The notes: generated by a model not told the origin, from the letters alone. DNA of 64,000 bases from Cyclina sinensis (GCA_012932295.1 JAAONU010000020.1:702378-766377), one strand, 5' to 3'; counted from the stretch's first letter, positions 1 through 12,327 are shown. Numbers and translations: made by a program.

Positions 1-24
1 GTGAACGTTGGTAACAGTCCCATC
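1..24 (-). CDS. Partial exon, MIB/HERC2-domain fragment (copy 1)
   Basis: The minus strand enters an exon at position 24 after a pyrimidine-rich acceptor ending TTGTAG. It reads DGTVTNVH before the window ends. It matches the first eight codons of the complete exon at 25825-25929 (DGTVTKVH) with one change, and the adjoining intron is homologous too. In MIB/HERC2 domains a GTV motif like this opens the second half of the small beta-barrel used for substrate or partner binding in E3 ligases. Only the duplication with the second copy makes this short piece identifiable. The rest of the exon lies outside the window. Confidence 0.55.
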
Positions 25-900
25 CTACAAGTAAAATACTAACTTTCATACAAATATTATATCAGTAACAACATGAATTTATCTACTCACATAACAACTT
101 TGTAATGATTCACCTTAAGTAAATGATAATAATAATGACAATAATATTAATAACAATAATACTTAAAATACGAAGGAAGAAGAAGAACAACAACAACAAT
201 AATAGTAGTAGTAATAATAATAATAAGAGGAAGGAGAAGAAGAAGCACAATTATAATAAAAGTTAACAAAATGAATGAATAACATATTTCATATACAATC
301 ATACTAAATCTAAATGACAAAATAACCAATAGAAAGAACATACTTGCAGATTTTGAAGATGCAAAATACGCATTATTTTTGTATTTTCTTTTCATTATGT
401 TTCAGTGGGTATATTTGTGATACGTATTCAGAAATGTTTTCTTACTTATCTGTATACATTTTCTGCATTAGAACACTGTGTTCGAAACCGAACAGTAGAA
501 AAAAATCTTAAGAAAATAGCAGTAGCCAGTACCTATTAGTGAAGACACTATGTGTTCAACATGGATTAATTCTTCTTCATGCTCATGTATTTATTATATT
601 TTTTTACTTATTATTAGATGCATGTTGAATGAACCTGAGAAATATTGTGCAAAACATATATATTAAGTAAAGTATTACGTTGGTTTTACTTAAGAAAATT
701 TAAAACGGAATACACAATTTAATTATATTGCTTCCATTTTATAACCATTCAGGACACGGCCTTTATTCTATTATAATATGTATCTAACATATAAGAGAAG
801 AATAGTATCGTTTCACAGCGTATACATTAATTTCATTATTTTTACATGTCTTATAGCTTATCTTATGTTTTTTGAACGAACATCTCGTATTATAAAGGTT
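1..900. repeat. Segmental duplication, copy A (partner 25904-26720)
   Basis: The exon fragment at the window start and about 0.9 kb of adjoining intron align in order with 25904-26720. Shared landmarks include the exon edge, GAACACTGTGT (about 471 and 26325), ACATGGATTAATTCTTCTTC (about 558 and 26393) and GGACACGGCCTTTAT (about 753 and 26576). Copies differ by many substitutions and small indels, so the duplication is not recent. Positions 125-245 are low-complexity AAT/AAC/GAA-rich sequence. Confidence 0.75.
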
Positions 901-2334
901 CAACGACATATATAAAGAAATAATAATCTTCTGTAATTTCTTTTTAATGATTTTAATTATAACTAACTTTCTAACATATCTACCAACTTTTTCTGTACGG
1001 AAAATTGCCAGTATTATATTCCTATATGTACAATTGGAGCGGGGTTAGTGTTATCCAACATTATGTAATTCTATGTTTTGATTGGCTGTTAGAAGATCCG
1101 ATAATTGCCGAAGAATTACGTATTTTTACGAAGTGCTACCTGTTGAATCAATTTGCGAAGTTGTGTTATTCCGGAAATCCTCGGAGAGAATCACGTCACT
1201 GTCTGGTAAAATTGTGTAGGAACATTGAATGTTATTGTTTTGAAATCTATTAATAGTAACAAGTAACTGATAAGAGATACAGGTAACTTTTTGAAGGTTG
1301 GCAAAAATATGGCGTTTGATAAAAATGCAAAACATAGTTATTTTGTAATTACAGTTACAAAGTCATTTTTCATCAAACAGTTCAGTATTTTATATCATGT
1401 AGAAGGTATGTTAACTCATATTTTACATGTTTAAAAATGATTGTCAAAACTGTTTACTTTTTGTTTGTAAATGGTTAAACTTAGTGCATCTAAGCTGCTA
1501 GAAAAATGCTGAAAAATGCTGAAACAACAGGACTGGTATAAATTAGTTTGATTTCTTTTTTTAAAGTAAAAATTCCAAATCTGCTTATATTTTCAAAATA
1601 TGAATTAACAGAGCCTTCAAATGATGTATAATGATACAATGTTTATGTTCAATGTTTTCAAATAATAGAATTCGACTCACGAAGAAAAAAGTTAACTAAA
1701 GTAAAAAAAATTCTGTCTGGTTCCCGGTCGTACTTTGCTACGACAGTTACTGTGTCTCTCGTGGTCTTTATGTTGAATTATATCAAAGTAATCAAAGCAT
1801 GGTCATAGTTTATTATCATCATTGATTTTACAAGTATACATTGTATTTGTTATTCTATTCAAGTATGTTTGTTATTCTGTTCAAGCATGTTATTCCATGA
1901 AATTCATGTTAGTTTGTTACTTAACAAAACAAAGTTTCATTATCATAATTATCACCATTAACATCAAGAGATATATTGAAATAAAAGGCTGAACAAATAT
2001 GTTGTTGTTCTTCAAAAAATGTGCATTACCTTAGTTATAACATGTCTGAACAGACAGGATCAATTTAAAGATATATATTGAATTTCTTTTATTGGCATCT
2101 CCAAACAAAATAGAGTGCTGTAAATTAAGATTCCCTAAAAATACAGTAAAAAAACCGTACACTCAAATGGACTCAAGTCCATTTGAATTTTCCTTGTTTA
2201 AATATGAGTGATGCCCACAAGTAAGAAATATACTAAATTACTAAATATTATGTGTTTTTCTCTTAGGTAAAGACAAATATCATGGATTTTTGTTATGTTT
2301 ACTATTTGATTTCATCAAGAACCGAACGATATTA
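901..2334. other. No gene or repeat recognised
   Basis: AT-rich sequence present in copy A of the duplication but absent from the matching place in copy B, so it is either inserted here or deleted there. The short open frames at 1005-1335 overlap each other on both strands and resemble nothing recognised. Confidence 0.5.
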
Positions 2335-2455
2335 GGTCCCATGTTGTTCCAACTAAACATGTGAACGTTGTATGTATTTCGACAATAAGCCTTTAAAAAA
2401 CAAAACGATTAAGATAAGTATTGTTATCGAATAATGTTGATAAATCCACTCGTTT
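2335..2455. repeat. Segmental duplication, copy A continued (partner 26745-26850)
   Basis: Homology with the second copy resumes here: CATGTGAACGTT, CGACAATAAGCCTTTAAAAA and ATCGAATAATGTTGATAAAT have counterparts in the same order at 26760-26850. The gap between the two homologous blocks is about 1.4 kb here but only about 25 bp in copy B. Confidence 0.65.
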
Positions 2456-3298
2456 ATACTGAATACATTTCAATCTGCATGCAACAATGTACTTGGTCAT
2501 TTAAAACGTTATGGCAGTTTAATATTAGCTTTTGAGTATTCATTGTTTCATTTTGCTCTATTCCCAAATTTCATATCTCGTGAGAATCTTTCTAGTTATT
2601 GTGCTTGTATAAACTACTAAGATGCGAGAATAATAACACCTTGCACGTACAACTTGAATTTCACATAATTATAAGTTTAAGTCTTTGAATAAACAAAATA
2701 TTGCCGAAATATATATATATCATATTTAGAGTATATCAATACTTTGTTTGATAAAAAAAAAAAAACTTTTAAATAAATATAATTTTGATACTGGAGTACT
2801 ATATATGCAACAAAAACACTCATAGTTCTTTTTTTTCAAAATGATATTAGATTAATAACACAAATAAATAAGGACAGGACTTTATCATTCGACTTTAATG
2901 ACAGTTTCAAAAAGAAATCTCAATTCAGATATTGTGATAAATGTTTGTAAATATTTTTTTCCCATAAAACTCTTATAGTCATGTGCTAACATCAATATGA
3001 AAGGACTAAAATTATTTATTTTTCTGCACATGACACATCTACTAGAAATGTTACGATATTACGATGGCGAAAACGTGATGTTGCAATTGCACGACGATGA
3101 AAATACGATAGTGTAATGGTGTAACACGATAGATACTTTATCGCACTATCACCAAAATGTCATGGCTTATTCATCTTCGTAGTATCATGATTTGGGATTT
3201 CGTCATATTAACATCAATACTTATCTTTTAGATTATCACAAAAGCGATGGCTCTAACATAATTTCCTTCTGGTACTATATCTCAGGCCGCAAGTAAAT
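2456..3298. other. No gene or repeat recognised
   Basis: AT-rich sequence with homopolymer A runs (about 2750-2765). Nothing supportable on either strand. Confidence 0.5.
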
Positions 3299-3493
3299 CT
3301 AAGGTGATTTTAAACTTTTTTCGACATAGTCAATAAAATTTTGTATGAATCTCCGTTGATATGGAGGCGTTGCTAACGAAAATCTTAAGAATGTATCCAA
3401 CCAGTATTCGAGAATCTGGGTTGGCTGAGCCAGCATTACCTGACTGTCTAAGACGGCTTTACGGCTGACGCTTTGCGAATAAAATAGAATCAC
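3299..3493 (-). pseudogene. Possible Ty3-like reverse transcriptase scrap
   Basis: The minus-strand frame contains SVSRKAVL, a TFLRFSLATPP stretch and YQRRFIQNF, in the order and rough spacing of the C-terminal part of Ty3/gypsy reverse transcriptases (the GH.VS..G, FLGL and YYRRFI.NF landmarks). The catalytic YXDD region, RNase H and integrase are not seen, and the frame closes within 20 codons of YQRRF. It would be a short decayed fragment. A chance resemblance in a 64-codon frame cannot be excluded. Confidence 0.35.
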
Positions 3494-3512
3494 AGCCTTC
3501 TGATGATCGCCG

Positions 3513-3700
3513 TTTTGTTACAAATCATCTTCGCTGTCTTACAGATGAACGAGGAGATGCAACATACAAAATAATTTTGTTACAAAAAATCCTCGCTGTC
3601 TTACAGATGAATGAGGAGGTTTAACATACAAAAAGATTTTGTTACAAAACAACTTCGCTATCTTACAGATGAATGAAGGATGTAACAGAAAATGATTTTG
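3513..3700. repeat. 62-bp tandem repeat, three copies
   Basis: Units begin TTTTGTTAC at 3513, 3575 and 3637, with a truncated fourth start near 3696. Each contains TCTTACAGATGAA about 25 bases in. The 107-codon minus-strand frame across it is built from this repeat and is not supported as a gene. Confidence 0.8.
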
Positions 3701-5269
3701 TTCAACCATCAGATAAAATCTCGACTTTGTTCGGCCACTGTAGGAAATTCGGTTATAGAAACGAGTACCTCCTAACAGCAATTGATTTGCCTTTACCGAG
3801 AATGGAATGCAATCTAATTCGAACTGACAAAGGGATAACATTTTCGTGCTGTGTTTAAGCAAGAAATTGGAGAACGTTTTGAATCCTATTGCGTAGTCAG
3901 TACAAGCTTTTGCAATGTCTATCCATAAACAATCTTCTGGATTATAGTGTAGGTTGCAGTTCTTCTCTAGGAAGTAGAAAGTAATCGACTACACGTTTTT
4001 CCATCGATAAATACACATTTCTTACAATGTAACCTACGTCGACCAGCTTTTTTTAAAATATTTCTTTTTATATCAACTTTACTTAAAATGTTTTATCAGT
4101 AAAATAAGAAATAAAAATGAAGCCAGAATGGCCGTATATAAAATATATTAATAAAGAATATATTTGTTTATTAACGGAAGATACATAGAAAATCAGACTA
4201 GTTAAAAACCTAGTGATGACAAAATATAAAAAAAACATGCATTTGCATGTTCAAGATATTCGTATAATTTACACAGAGACGAAAGAGGGCAGCAGTACTT
4301 ATATTTTAAAATATGCGTTTCACATGTCATGATGAACTAGTTGCTCTTAACAAGAAAATTATTAACATGTTCAATCATTACGATAGGCTGTTAGAAAAAA
4401 AAATAGAAGAACGCAGACTTGATCATCGGGTGAAAAACTTAATACAAAGTCTTTTGCTATCTCAATTATTATACTATTTTTCTATGTTTACTTTAGATAT
4501 GATATGCGTTATGCATTTAAATATTATCAAGTCAATTGTAATTTTAGCATTATAACAGTCTCACATTGAATGTTGAAGGTCTTTCTAGAAACAAAAAGAA
4601 AGAAAGAAGAGAGAAAAAAGAAAATAAAAGAAAGGAGGTGGAAGAAAAAAGAAAAGAAAACGTTTCGTTATCATTTTTATACAGTTATACAAAAAGAGTT
4701 TGAAGTCAATGTTTTACAACTTGTTTAAAGCATCTAGATGTTCATCAAAATGAATATCCTTTCTACATTTTCTACTCTCTTTACATACACTATTAAAGAA
4801 AAGTGCAGTTTATAAACTTGTTCATTTGCAGAAATCCGTTTTGCACTTACAGAACTTACAACAAAATAACTGTCATTACCAGTAAGTATAATATTAAAGA
4901 AACATCTTTTTTTTCATTCCAAATTAAACTGAACGAAAAGTTATGCCTTATAGAATAAAGTTATGAAAATCGCTTACCCTTTTACCCTGAAAATAAAGAA
5001 GAAAATATGTAAATAACTCTACTCCAATGCTTTCAAACATATTTGGATGTGAAAAGTATTTCGAGTACAATTTTACAAAAGGCTTATTAATAATTGAAAT
5101 ATTACTGGACAAATACATCGACAGTCTAACTTTACTCTCACATAGATAGTGTATCTAAAGAGATACTGATTAGATATATCAATGAAATAATAAATATTGC
5201 CATTCTTAGACACAACATATACCAGCACTCCAGTATCTTAATCTGTCAGGTGTTCTGGATTAATAATAA
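3701..5269. other. No gene recognised; possible 9-nt microexon
   Basis: AT-rich sequence with a GAAA-rich stretch at about 4590-4660. The one notable item is a potential minus-strand 9-nt exon at 4978-4986 between a TTATTTTCAG acceptor and a GTAAGC donor, described in the findings. Open frames of 61 and 80 codons resemble nothing recognised. Confidence 0.45.
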
Positions 5270-6335
5270 TATGAGAATCTAAAATTGCTGAAACATATAT
5301 TCCATACTATGAGTATCAAACATTGCTGAAACATATATACCGTACTATGAGAATCATACATCGCTGTAACATATATTCCATACTATTAGAATCAAACATC
5401 GTTGAAACATGTATGCCAGACTATGAGTATCAAACATCGTTGAAACATGTATGCCGTACTATGAGAATCAAACATCGTTGAAACATGTATGCCAGACTAT
5501 GAGTATCAAACATCGTTGAAACATGTATGCCAGACTATGAGAATCAAACATCGTTGAAACATGTATGCCAGACTATGAGTATCAAACATCGTTGAAACAT
5601 GTATGCCAGACTATGAGTATCAAACATCGTTGAAACATGTATGCCAGACTATGAGAATCAAACATCGTTGAAACATATATGCCAGACTATGAGAATCAAA
5701 CATCGTTGAAACATGTATGCCAGACTATGAGTATCAAACATCGTTGAAACATATATGCCGTACTATGAGAATCAAACATCGTTGAAACATGTATGCCAGA
5801 CTATGAGAATCAAAAATCGTTGAAACATGTATGCCAGACTATGAGAATCAAACATCGCTGAAACATATATTTCATACTATGAGAATCAAACATCGCTGAA
5901 ACTTATGTTCCATACTATGAGGATAAAACATCGCTGAAACATGTATGCCAGACTATGAGAATCAAACATCGCTGAAACATATATTTCATACTATGAGAAT
6001 CAAACATCGCTGAAACTTATGTTCCATACTATGAGGATAAAACATCGCTGAAACGTATATCCCATACTGTGAAATCAAACATCGCTGAAACATATATCCC
6101 ATAAAATCAAACGTCGCTGAAACATATATGCCATACTATGAGAACAAAGCCTAGTTGAAATATATATCCAGTAAAAAGTTGAGACACTGCCCCACCCTGT
6201 ACTACGAGAATCGAACATAGTTAAAACATATATCCCATTCTTTAACAATCGTACATATTTGAAACTTGTATACCATTATTATTTGAGAATCGAACATAGT
6301 TGAAAAATATATCATATATTACGGGAATGGAATAT
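5270..6335. repeat. 38-bp satellite array
   Basis: About 25 units of roughly 38 bp with landmarks CATCGTTGAAAC, ATGTATGCCAGAC and TATGAGAATCAAA. The core (about 5395-5870) is highly uniform. Units decay towards both ends, where ATATTCCATACTATGAG variants dominate and spacing drifts; the last recognisable units are near 6290-6390. A longer sub-repeat is visible at 5860-6055, where a block with CTTATGTTCCATACTATGAG recurs. No open reading frame is maintained. Confidence 0.9.
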
Positions 6336-6399
6336 ACTAAATGAACAGAACCAATTCTCTGAGAATCAAGCATACTTAAAACGTATATTCTTTAAGGCT

Positions 6400-7739
6400 G
6401 GCTGTTCTTATACGTATCCTTCCTGACAGATCAGCTACGACAATATATATTTATGATCTGTATAGGGAAAGAAACATCAATTCGCAAATAGTACTGTCTA
6501 CATTGTCTACTTTGCGCTACTTTATTTGCAAATTGATAGTTTCCAGAAAATAAGGCATTGGTAATGCATTCTTTATACTAATACTAATCTAGTTTATATA
6601 GAAGTTAAAATGTATGGATTTTCGAGTATATTCTTTGTACTTTATCATAATTATAAAGTATGTCGTCAGCCTTTCTTTTATTAAAAAAAGGAAAAAAAAC
6701 AAAAACAAAAAAGAAACAAAAACAGAATAAACATTTTAAAAAGTAAACAAGTTTTAATTATTACAGCTTCGGAATTACAAAATGAACACCATAAAGGCAT
6801 TGAATTACCTCCCCCTTTATTTTGAAGAAAATGCCATTTAAATGCTTTATGCTGAAATTTTAGTCAGGGCCATTCTGTTTTCAGTAAAATAAAGGAGTAA
6901 AATTGTTAATTCTGGTTGCGTATTATGAGGGTTTTGTGCTTCAATTACGAAGAAAATATGCAAAAAATATATGGAAGAACGCAAAATAAACGCTGATTCA
7001 ATATCTCAGGAAAAAAAACGTAAAAATGCCTCAAATGTTCATTACATCTATGTCTATAAAAAAAGTTTATATAAATAGAAATCATTAAAGCTGATTCGAG
7101 AAAAAGGTAACCAATGCGCTGCAACTCGAGATATTTCTGTTTTCTCCGGCAGTCAGGGTGCCATTTTAAAAGCCAAGTTTTATCCAAAATAACAGAAAAT
7201 ATGCCAATAATGTTTGTTCGTGTGTAGAATTGTTACAACTTATATAAACCTAAATACTATCAATCTCTTTATTTTAGAAATGACGTAGCAGATAACAGAA
7301 TATTAGTTAATTCAGCATTTTTCTATTTTTGGAGGGGGGGGGTTAAATAAATAGTCCAGTTTGTGCAAAATAAGCGCAATATACATCTCTAAGCAATACC
7401 TGCCTTTAGGAAACTCAATTCCAGAATAAAACTGAATTTTTGTTTTCTTCTTTGAACCAAACTCGAACAAACGTCCGTCAAGTATTCATTCATAGAGCAC
7501 ACAATTTCAAGAAAAAAAATCAGACACGCTATGTTTAAATGCAAAAGTTGTTGTTGTATAATTTTATGCAGTTTTCATATCCCTGAAAACAAAGACATAT
7601 TATCTTTATGTTATACAGCACCAAATAAGTGTTGTCGAGTACCAGTCAAAATTTGCATGGTTTGTGCGGAGCTCTAAGATAGCAAAGCTATCTGATTGGT
7701 CAAAAATGAAATGGTTATGTAGAAAACTAAAGGTTAATT
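6400..7739. other. No gene recognised
   Basis: AT-rich sequence with a poly-A/AAAC stretch (about 6685-6730) and a G-run (7333-7342). The 80-codon minus frame at 6945-7187 has no recognised motif. Confidence 0.5.
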
Positions 7740-8035
7740 TATACTTTAGGTCATTTGCAATCTACACACTAAGTTTGAACAATCTTGGACCAAGGGTTCT
7801 ATAGTAATTGATCGGAAACTTTTATTCTTCAATGTCACTGTGGCTTTGACCTTTGACCTGGTGGCCTGAAAAACTATAAGGTCATCTACTAGTCATGGCC
7901 AACTTACGTAATAAGATTGGACCTGTCACTAAGTGTGACGGATGGACAGACAGACGGACAGACGGCTGGACAGACGGACGGAGATCATTTCTATATCCCC
8001 ATTTTTCTTCGAAAAGGCGGGGGACAAAAATGTTA
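7740..8035. repeat. Interspersed bivalve-type repeat with GACAGACG tract
   Basis: Contains TGGCTTTGACCTTTGACCT, AAGGTCATCTACTAG, a GACAGACGGACAG microsatellite-like tract (about 7938-7981) and a terminal CCCATTTTTCTTCGAAAA. The GGTCAAAGGTCA-type core plus (A/G)C-rich tetranucleotide tract recurs in reverse orientation at 22130-22890 and in related form at 46328 and 60491. It abuts the Tc1 relic at about 8035. Confidence 0.65.
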
Positions 8036-8520
8036 TAAGTGTTGTTAATCCGAAAAGAGAAAAGCCGTGGTGCTTACTTAACAGATACTGGACTGTTGAA
8101 AAACAATGGAAGCATTTTTTTCTGTTTTTCGGATGAAAGCCAGACTTTTATGGGTAATGATAAAAGACTGTATATTTGGAGAAAGAAATGGGAAGGACAT
8201 AGACCTGACTTTATTCTAACAAAGAACCATAGAAATTTTTCTTTAATGGTATATGGCTGTATTTGTTTGTTGGGCAGTTTTTTTGGAACTATTACTCCTG
8301 TTAAAGGTACAATCAATTCAGAAAAGTACATTAAAATTATTGATAATGATTCGTAGCCAGCCCTAGCTAGACATTTTCCTGGTGGCAATTATTTATTTCA
8401 AGATGACAATGCTCCTGTACATCGTTCGAGGAATACCCAAACTTTTCTGGTTCAAAATAAAATTAAAACTATGTTGGTCTGCCCAGTCACCGGGCTTAAA
8501 TATATATAAGAAAACTAAGA
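8036..8520 (+). pseudogene. Tc1/mariner transposase, catalytic-domain relic
   Basis: The frame from 8039 reads IFFCFSDESQTF, then IWRKKWEGHRPDF, VYGCICLLG and, past an in-frame TAG at 8354-8356, FQDDNAPVHRS. These are the first and second acidic blocks of the Tc1 DDE/DDD catalytic domain, with the first Asp codon at 8132-8134 and the second at 8405-8407. The third block (WSAQSPGLNI, near 8475) is in the next frame because of a +1 shift, and its catalytic acidic residue is replaced by Gly. The helix-turn-helix DNA-binding half is missing, cut off at the repeat ending near 8035. The copy cannot be active. A second copy of the same family lies at 28633-29620. Confidence 0.85.
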
Positions 8521-8955
8521 AAAAGTCTTGATTTGATAAATTCTGAGGGAGATCTCTTCGCCCATATTCACGATATTTGGACAAGCCTTTCAGCATGACA
8601 TATTCAAAGGTTATATAAAAGCATCCCCAGACGACTGCTAGATGTTACACAGTTGAAAGGACACATTTCAAAGTATTGAGGTGATTCAAAAAATATCCTA
8701 AAACTGACTTACTACTGTCTGTTTCACAAATCCAAAATGACCACAATTTTCACCAATACCTGTGTCATCTTACTGTATGTTTCTCAAATAAAACTGTTCT
8801 AAACTAATAATACTACTCATATTGGCAGTGAATTGCAGTTCACCAAATACAAAAGCCTCTCATATCTTTTCCACTAAAATGTCAAAACACAAAGACATTT
8901 CCACCAAAACAAGACTATAACTCCAAACCTATTGCACTAATTTCTTAAAAGCTTA
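8521..8955. mobile_element. Tc1 relic: C-terminal remnant and 3' non-coding end
   Basis: From about 8640 to 8952 the sequence aligns with 29702-30060. Shared landmarks are CAAAATGACCAC/CAAAATGGCCAC, CATCTTACTGTATGTTTCTC, AACTGTTCTAAACTAATAAT and CCAAACCTATTGCACTAATT. Homology stops near AAAAGCTTACGATCTTTATA, which marks the approximate 3' end of the element. No clear terminal inverted repeat was identified. Positions 8520-8640 would encode the transposase C-terminus but are full of stops. Confidence 0.7.
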
Positions 8956-9644
8956 CGATCTTTATATATTGCAATATATTATATTGTAATATATTATGGT
9001 GTCGGTAGTGTTTTTCTATGGGTCATAACTTTCTTTATAATAAACATATTTATAAAAGCTTTGTATCAATGAAAAGGTAATTAATTTAACAATTTATTCA
9101 TTAACAAATGTATCATTTATATATTAAAAAATACGAACTATGAAGACTTCACTTGCAGTATTTTTTAGATAGTTTTCACAGTCTTCTGATCTTACGAAAA
9201 ATTAAATGTCACTATAATTGTTTTACATTTTTAAATCGTATTTTAATATAAAAATATGAAAATAATTAGTTATTCAGAACCACTTAAATTTTGAAATACC
9301 ATACAACAGCAAACAAATGTTATAAAAGTTAAAAAATTCCTGTCTTGTACACAACCAGTGTTTATGATATTGTTTTTGCCAACCAGACATCGTATCTTTT
9401 TGCCGTGTGACGTCACAGCGATCTCTCCTAAATAAACATCTGAGTTATGAACTATATTATTGTTAACCAAAAAAATCCTAATAAGCTGCGTACGCTTTAT
9501 TGTTATACAAAATATTATGATATGTAACACGAACATGTCCTTATCATCTGTCGTTTACCGCTGTAAATATAGCGATTGCTCTCAGAAAACTAGCAAACAC
9601 GAACACTTTTAAACCTAAACCTTTTTGTTGGCATTTGGAAACAA
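8956..9644. other. No gene or repeat recognised
   Basis: AT-rich sequence with a short AATATATTATATTGTAATAT palindromic stretch near 8973. The 88-codon minus frame at 9270-9536 has no recognised motif. Confidence 0.5.
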
Positions 9645-9815
9645 AAAAAAACAGTTTTAATTTAACATGAAGTTGATCTACTCAGTTATCATACTTTTGT
9701 TAAAATCTGTTACTATGTGTGCCAAAATCGTTTGGTCATAACAGAGAATTCATATTATGTATTTGAAAGAAATGTTTTAATCGACGTTGTCATTTCTAAG
9801 ATAGTAACTTTAAAC
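9645..9815. repeat. Duplicated block (partner 32475-32640)
   Basis: Shares ACTTTTGTTAAAATCTGTTA, GTGCCAAAAT and ACAGAGAATTCAT in order with 32475-32640. The order of this block relative to 1-900 is the same as the order of its partner relative to 25904-26720, so it may be a further remnant of the large segmental duplication. Confidence 0.65.
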
Positions 9816-11030
9816 CTGTATAAAGTTCGTGTTTAAAAACATCTTATTATTAAGAAGAAGAGAGATAGATAAAATAACTTAAAGTAAATTACGTATAAAA
9901 ACTTCATATTTCCCGCGAAAGAAAAAAACTTCATATAAAATAGGATGTACGCGCTTTAAGACACATTATTTTCTGCAACCAGAGGACAACTCTAAATATG
10001 TATAGTTTTACCTTCATTTTGAAAGATACCCCAGTTGTAGTACGCAAATATTTGTTTTATATCAACGTAATTAAGGATTTTAGAATGATCGTAATATCTG
10101 AAGGATTTATTAATCTGTATGTTTTATTTTACATATAAATTTACTTGATAAAGATACGACATAGCGTAAGCTTTCGTATAGTAACATAACAGGGAATGAT
10201 GTGGATGGAATAACAATACTTTGTGAGATACAAATGCGATAACTACAAAAATAGAACTAAAACTGCTCTTATATTTCTGATTTCTAAAACTTATAGATAT
10301 AGCTGGTTTTTGTATCTTATAGATTTAGATTCATATAAAACTGCTGCCTTAAAATGTCATACTTCAATTAAAAATGAATCAAAAACAAACCAATTTGAAA
10401 CATATCTACTAACATTGGGCCATTGCTTTCAGTTCCATAAAGTTTGCGGTTTGGTTGTCTTGTCACGTGCGAGACGTGGTCAAGAAAAATAAAGACGAAT
10501 AAACAGGAGTATGTTCCGTCTTTTCGAAATCCCGTTTGTGATAAGAAAACTTGGGAAACATCTAATAATCTAGCGAATACCAAATTACGTATCAGAATAC
10601 CTTATTTATTACTCAAACTAACGTTTATAAAAATAATAACATCGCCTGCTGGCACTATAGGCATTTTCTGAAGCCGAGGAAATTGTTCAAATTGTTGACG
10701 TTCTAAGCATTTATTTAAAAGAGATTTCATTTTTAAAAATCAAATTTACTGACGTTATATTAAAATGTTTTTAGGGTTGTGAAGTATACTTCTACGTCAA
10801 AAACGTCATAGGTTGCATTGTTAGTCTGTTGTTGTTGTTGTGATTCTATATCACTCACAGTAGAAATGCCGGACTACTTTTTCAATTACCTCCCTTGGCA
10901 GTTTGACAGTTACAATGAATTGTCTCCCTTATCTGTCAAAAACATAAACAACTGTAACAACAACATATCCGTTTTCTTTAATAAATTTTTGTATGAAAAA
11001 TTTACAATTTGACAAAAATAATAAAATTAA
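9816..11030. other. No gene recognised
   Basis: AT-rich. Overlapping open frames at 10223-10671 on both strands have no recognised motif. A (GTT)n stretch lies near 10828. Confidence 0.5.
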
Positions 11031-11031
11031 A

Positions 11032-11101
11032 CATGTATTTATTCACTGGAATCAGAAATATGTTTAAGCATATTTCTGATGCCAGTGAATAAATACATAT
11101 G
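11032..11101. repeat. Near-perfect inverted repeat, arms about 30 bp
   Basis: Left arm 11032-11062 (ATGTATTTATTCACTGG then AATCAGAAATATG) pairs with right arm 11069-11101 around a 6-nt centre. Apart from one mismatch and small end differences the arms are complementary. The right arm ends on the ATG that opens the RNase H frame, so it marks the 5' break of the retrotransposon fragment or an inserted fold-back sequence. Confidence 0.9.
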
Positions 11102-12327
11102 ATTGATGTTGATAAACAGTTCTCTCACGAACTATCAATGTTAAAATACTGGGCTAGAAGCTTTAGACTGGCACCCTCACTTCCGGTCAGCAATCAAATT
11201 ACAGAACATCCTACGTTCAAGTTCCTGGCGCCACGCTTAAAAACTTTTAAGCTACCGTACACGCAGGAAATACGAAAACTTGTCAAAGAATATAAATTAG
11301 ATAATACGCAAGTTCAACCGCCAAAGTACGTAAACAAATCAAAATTCGAAAAACCGGAAGTTGATTTACATCTTGTAGGAAAAATTAACAAAAATGACGA
11401 AGAGAAACAAAATCTAGTCATTGCCCAATCATTCATTAACAATAATTACGGTGACTTGACGCATATCTACACAGACGGAAGCAAAGACACAGATAAACAG
11501 TTAGCCGGAGCAGGAATGATCGTATACACCGCGAACGGACAAATAAAACAAAGACACAAATACAAATTAGACGCACGATTATCAATATTCACGTGCGAGC
11601 TAATAGCCATACACGCGGCACTACTATTTATCAAAAGAAATAAGATTAAAAATGCAGCGCTATTCACGGATAGTTCATTACAAGCTCTCACTTCCGGCCA
11701 AACTAAAACGAGGCCAGACAAAGTAGACAGCATACTCTCTCTAATAGTAACCCTTAAACGAGAAAATTACACAATAGTTTTAGTTTGGATCCCTAGCCAC
11801 ATTGGCATCGAGGGGAATGAGATGGCCGATAAGTTAGCCAAAACCGGAAGTGAAACAGGAGAAATAACTAAAACTCTTCCGAGTGTCTCCGAAATATACA
11901 GCTACATTAAAAAACAGGTCAAAGAAAAATTTACCCATCGATGGAACTTATACAGAGATAAACATAATATCACTACAAACAAAAATATTCCCGCTAAACT
12001 GCATATTTATAGCTATATTTCACTCTGTGATAAAGTATATACGCGTATGAAAATGAACTGCACGGCACTAAAAGTCCACAGGTTCAATATACAAGATAAA
12101 CGTTGTACCAACTGCAACTCAGGTGATATAGAAACCTTGGACCATAATTTTTAGGTGTCCGTCTTTTATAGAACAGCGTCGTTGCTTAGAAACCGACATT
12201 CTCAAAACACAAGTATCTAATATAGATCTAGAGTTACTGCTGAATCCACCGTCGGATATTGCCAAGAGAATCAGATTGGCGATATTTAAATATATCCGCA
12301 GCATTAAATACATGGGAAAAATATAAA
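11099..12327 (+). pseudogene. Non-LTR retrotransposon RNase H end
   Basis: The fragment carries an RNase H domain with all expected acidic residues visible: YTDGSKD (about residue 125), the CELIAIHAAL glutamate, LFTDSSLQAL, and WIPSHIGIEGNEMADKLA. It then has a C-terminal zinc-knuckle-like CTNC...ETLDH...RCP motif as in I/Jockey-type elements. RNase H removes the RNA strand from the RNA:DNA hybrid during target-primed reverse transcription. Residues 1-110 match the linker that follows the reverse transcriptase, but the polymerase itself and all upstream parts are missing: the fragment begins at the inverted repeat at 11032-11101. A +1 shift in the T5 run at about 12146-12151 closes the clean frame at 12154; reading on in the next frame continues sensibly to a stop at 12327. 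A 55-bp satellite starts about 20 bp later. GC and codon use are higher than the surroundings. Confidence 0.85.

Noticed and set aside
5270..6335. CRISPR-like appearance (about 38-bp spacing, conserved blocks)
   Set aside because: The whole unit repeats without unique spacers and the genome is eukaryotic; it is an ordinary satellite.
11467..11733. 88-codon minus frame inside the RNase H region
   Set aside because: Shadow of the real plus-strand RNase H frame.
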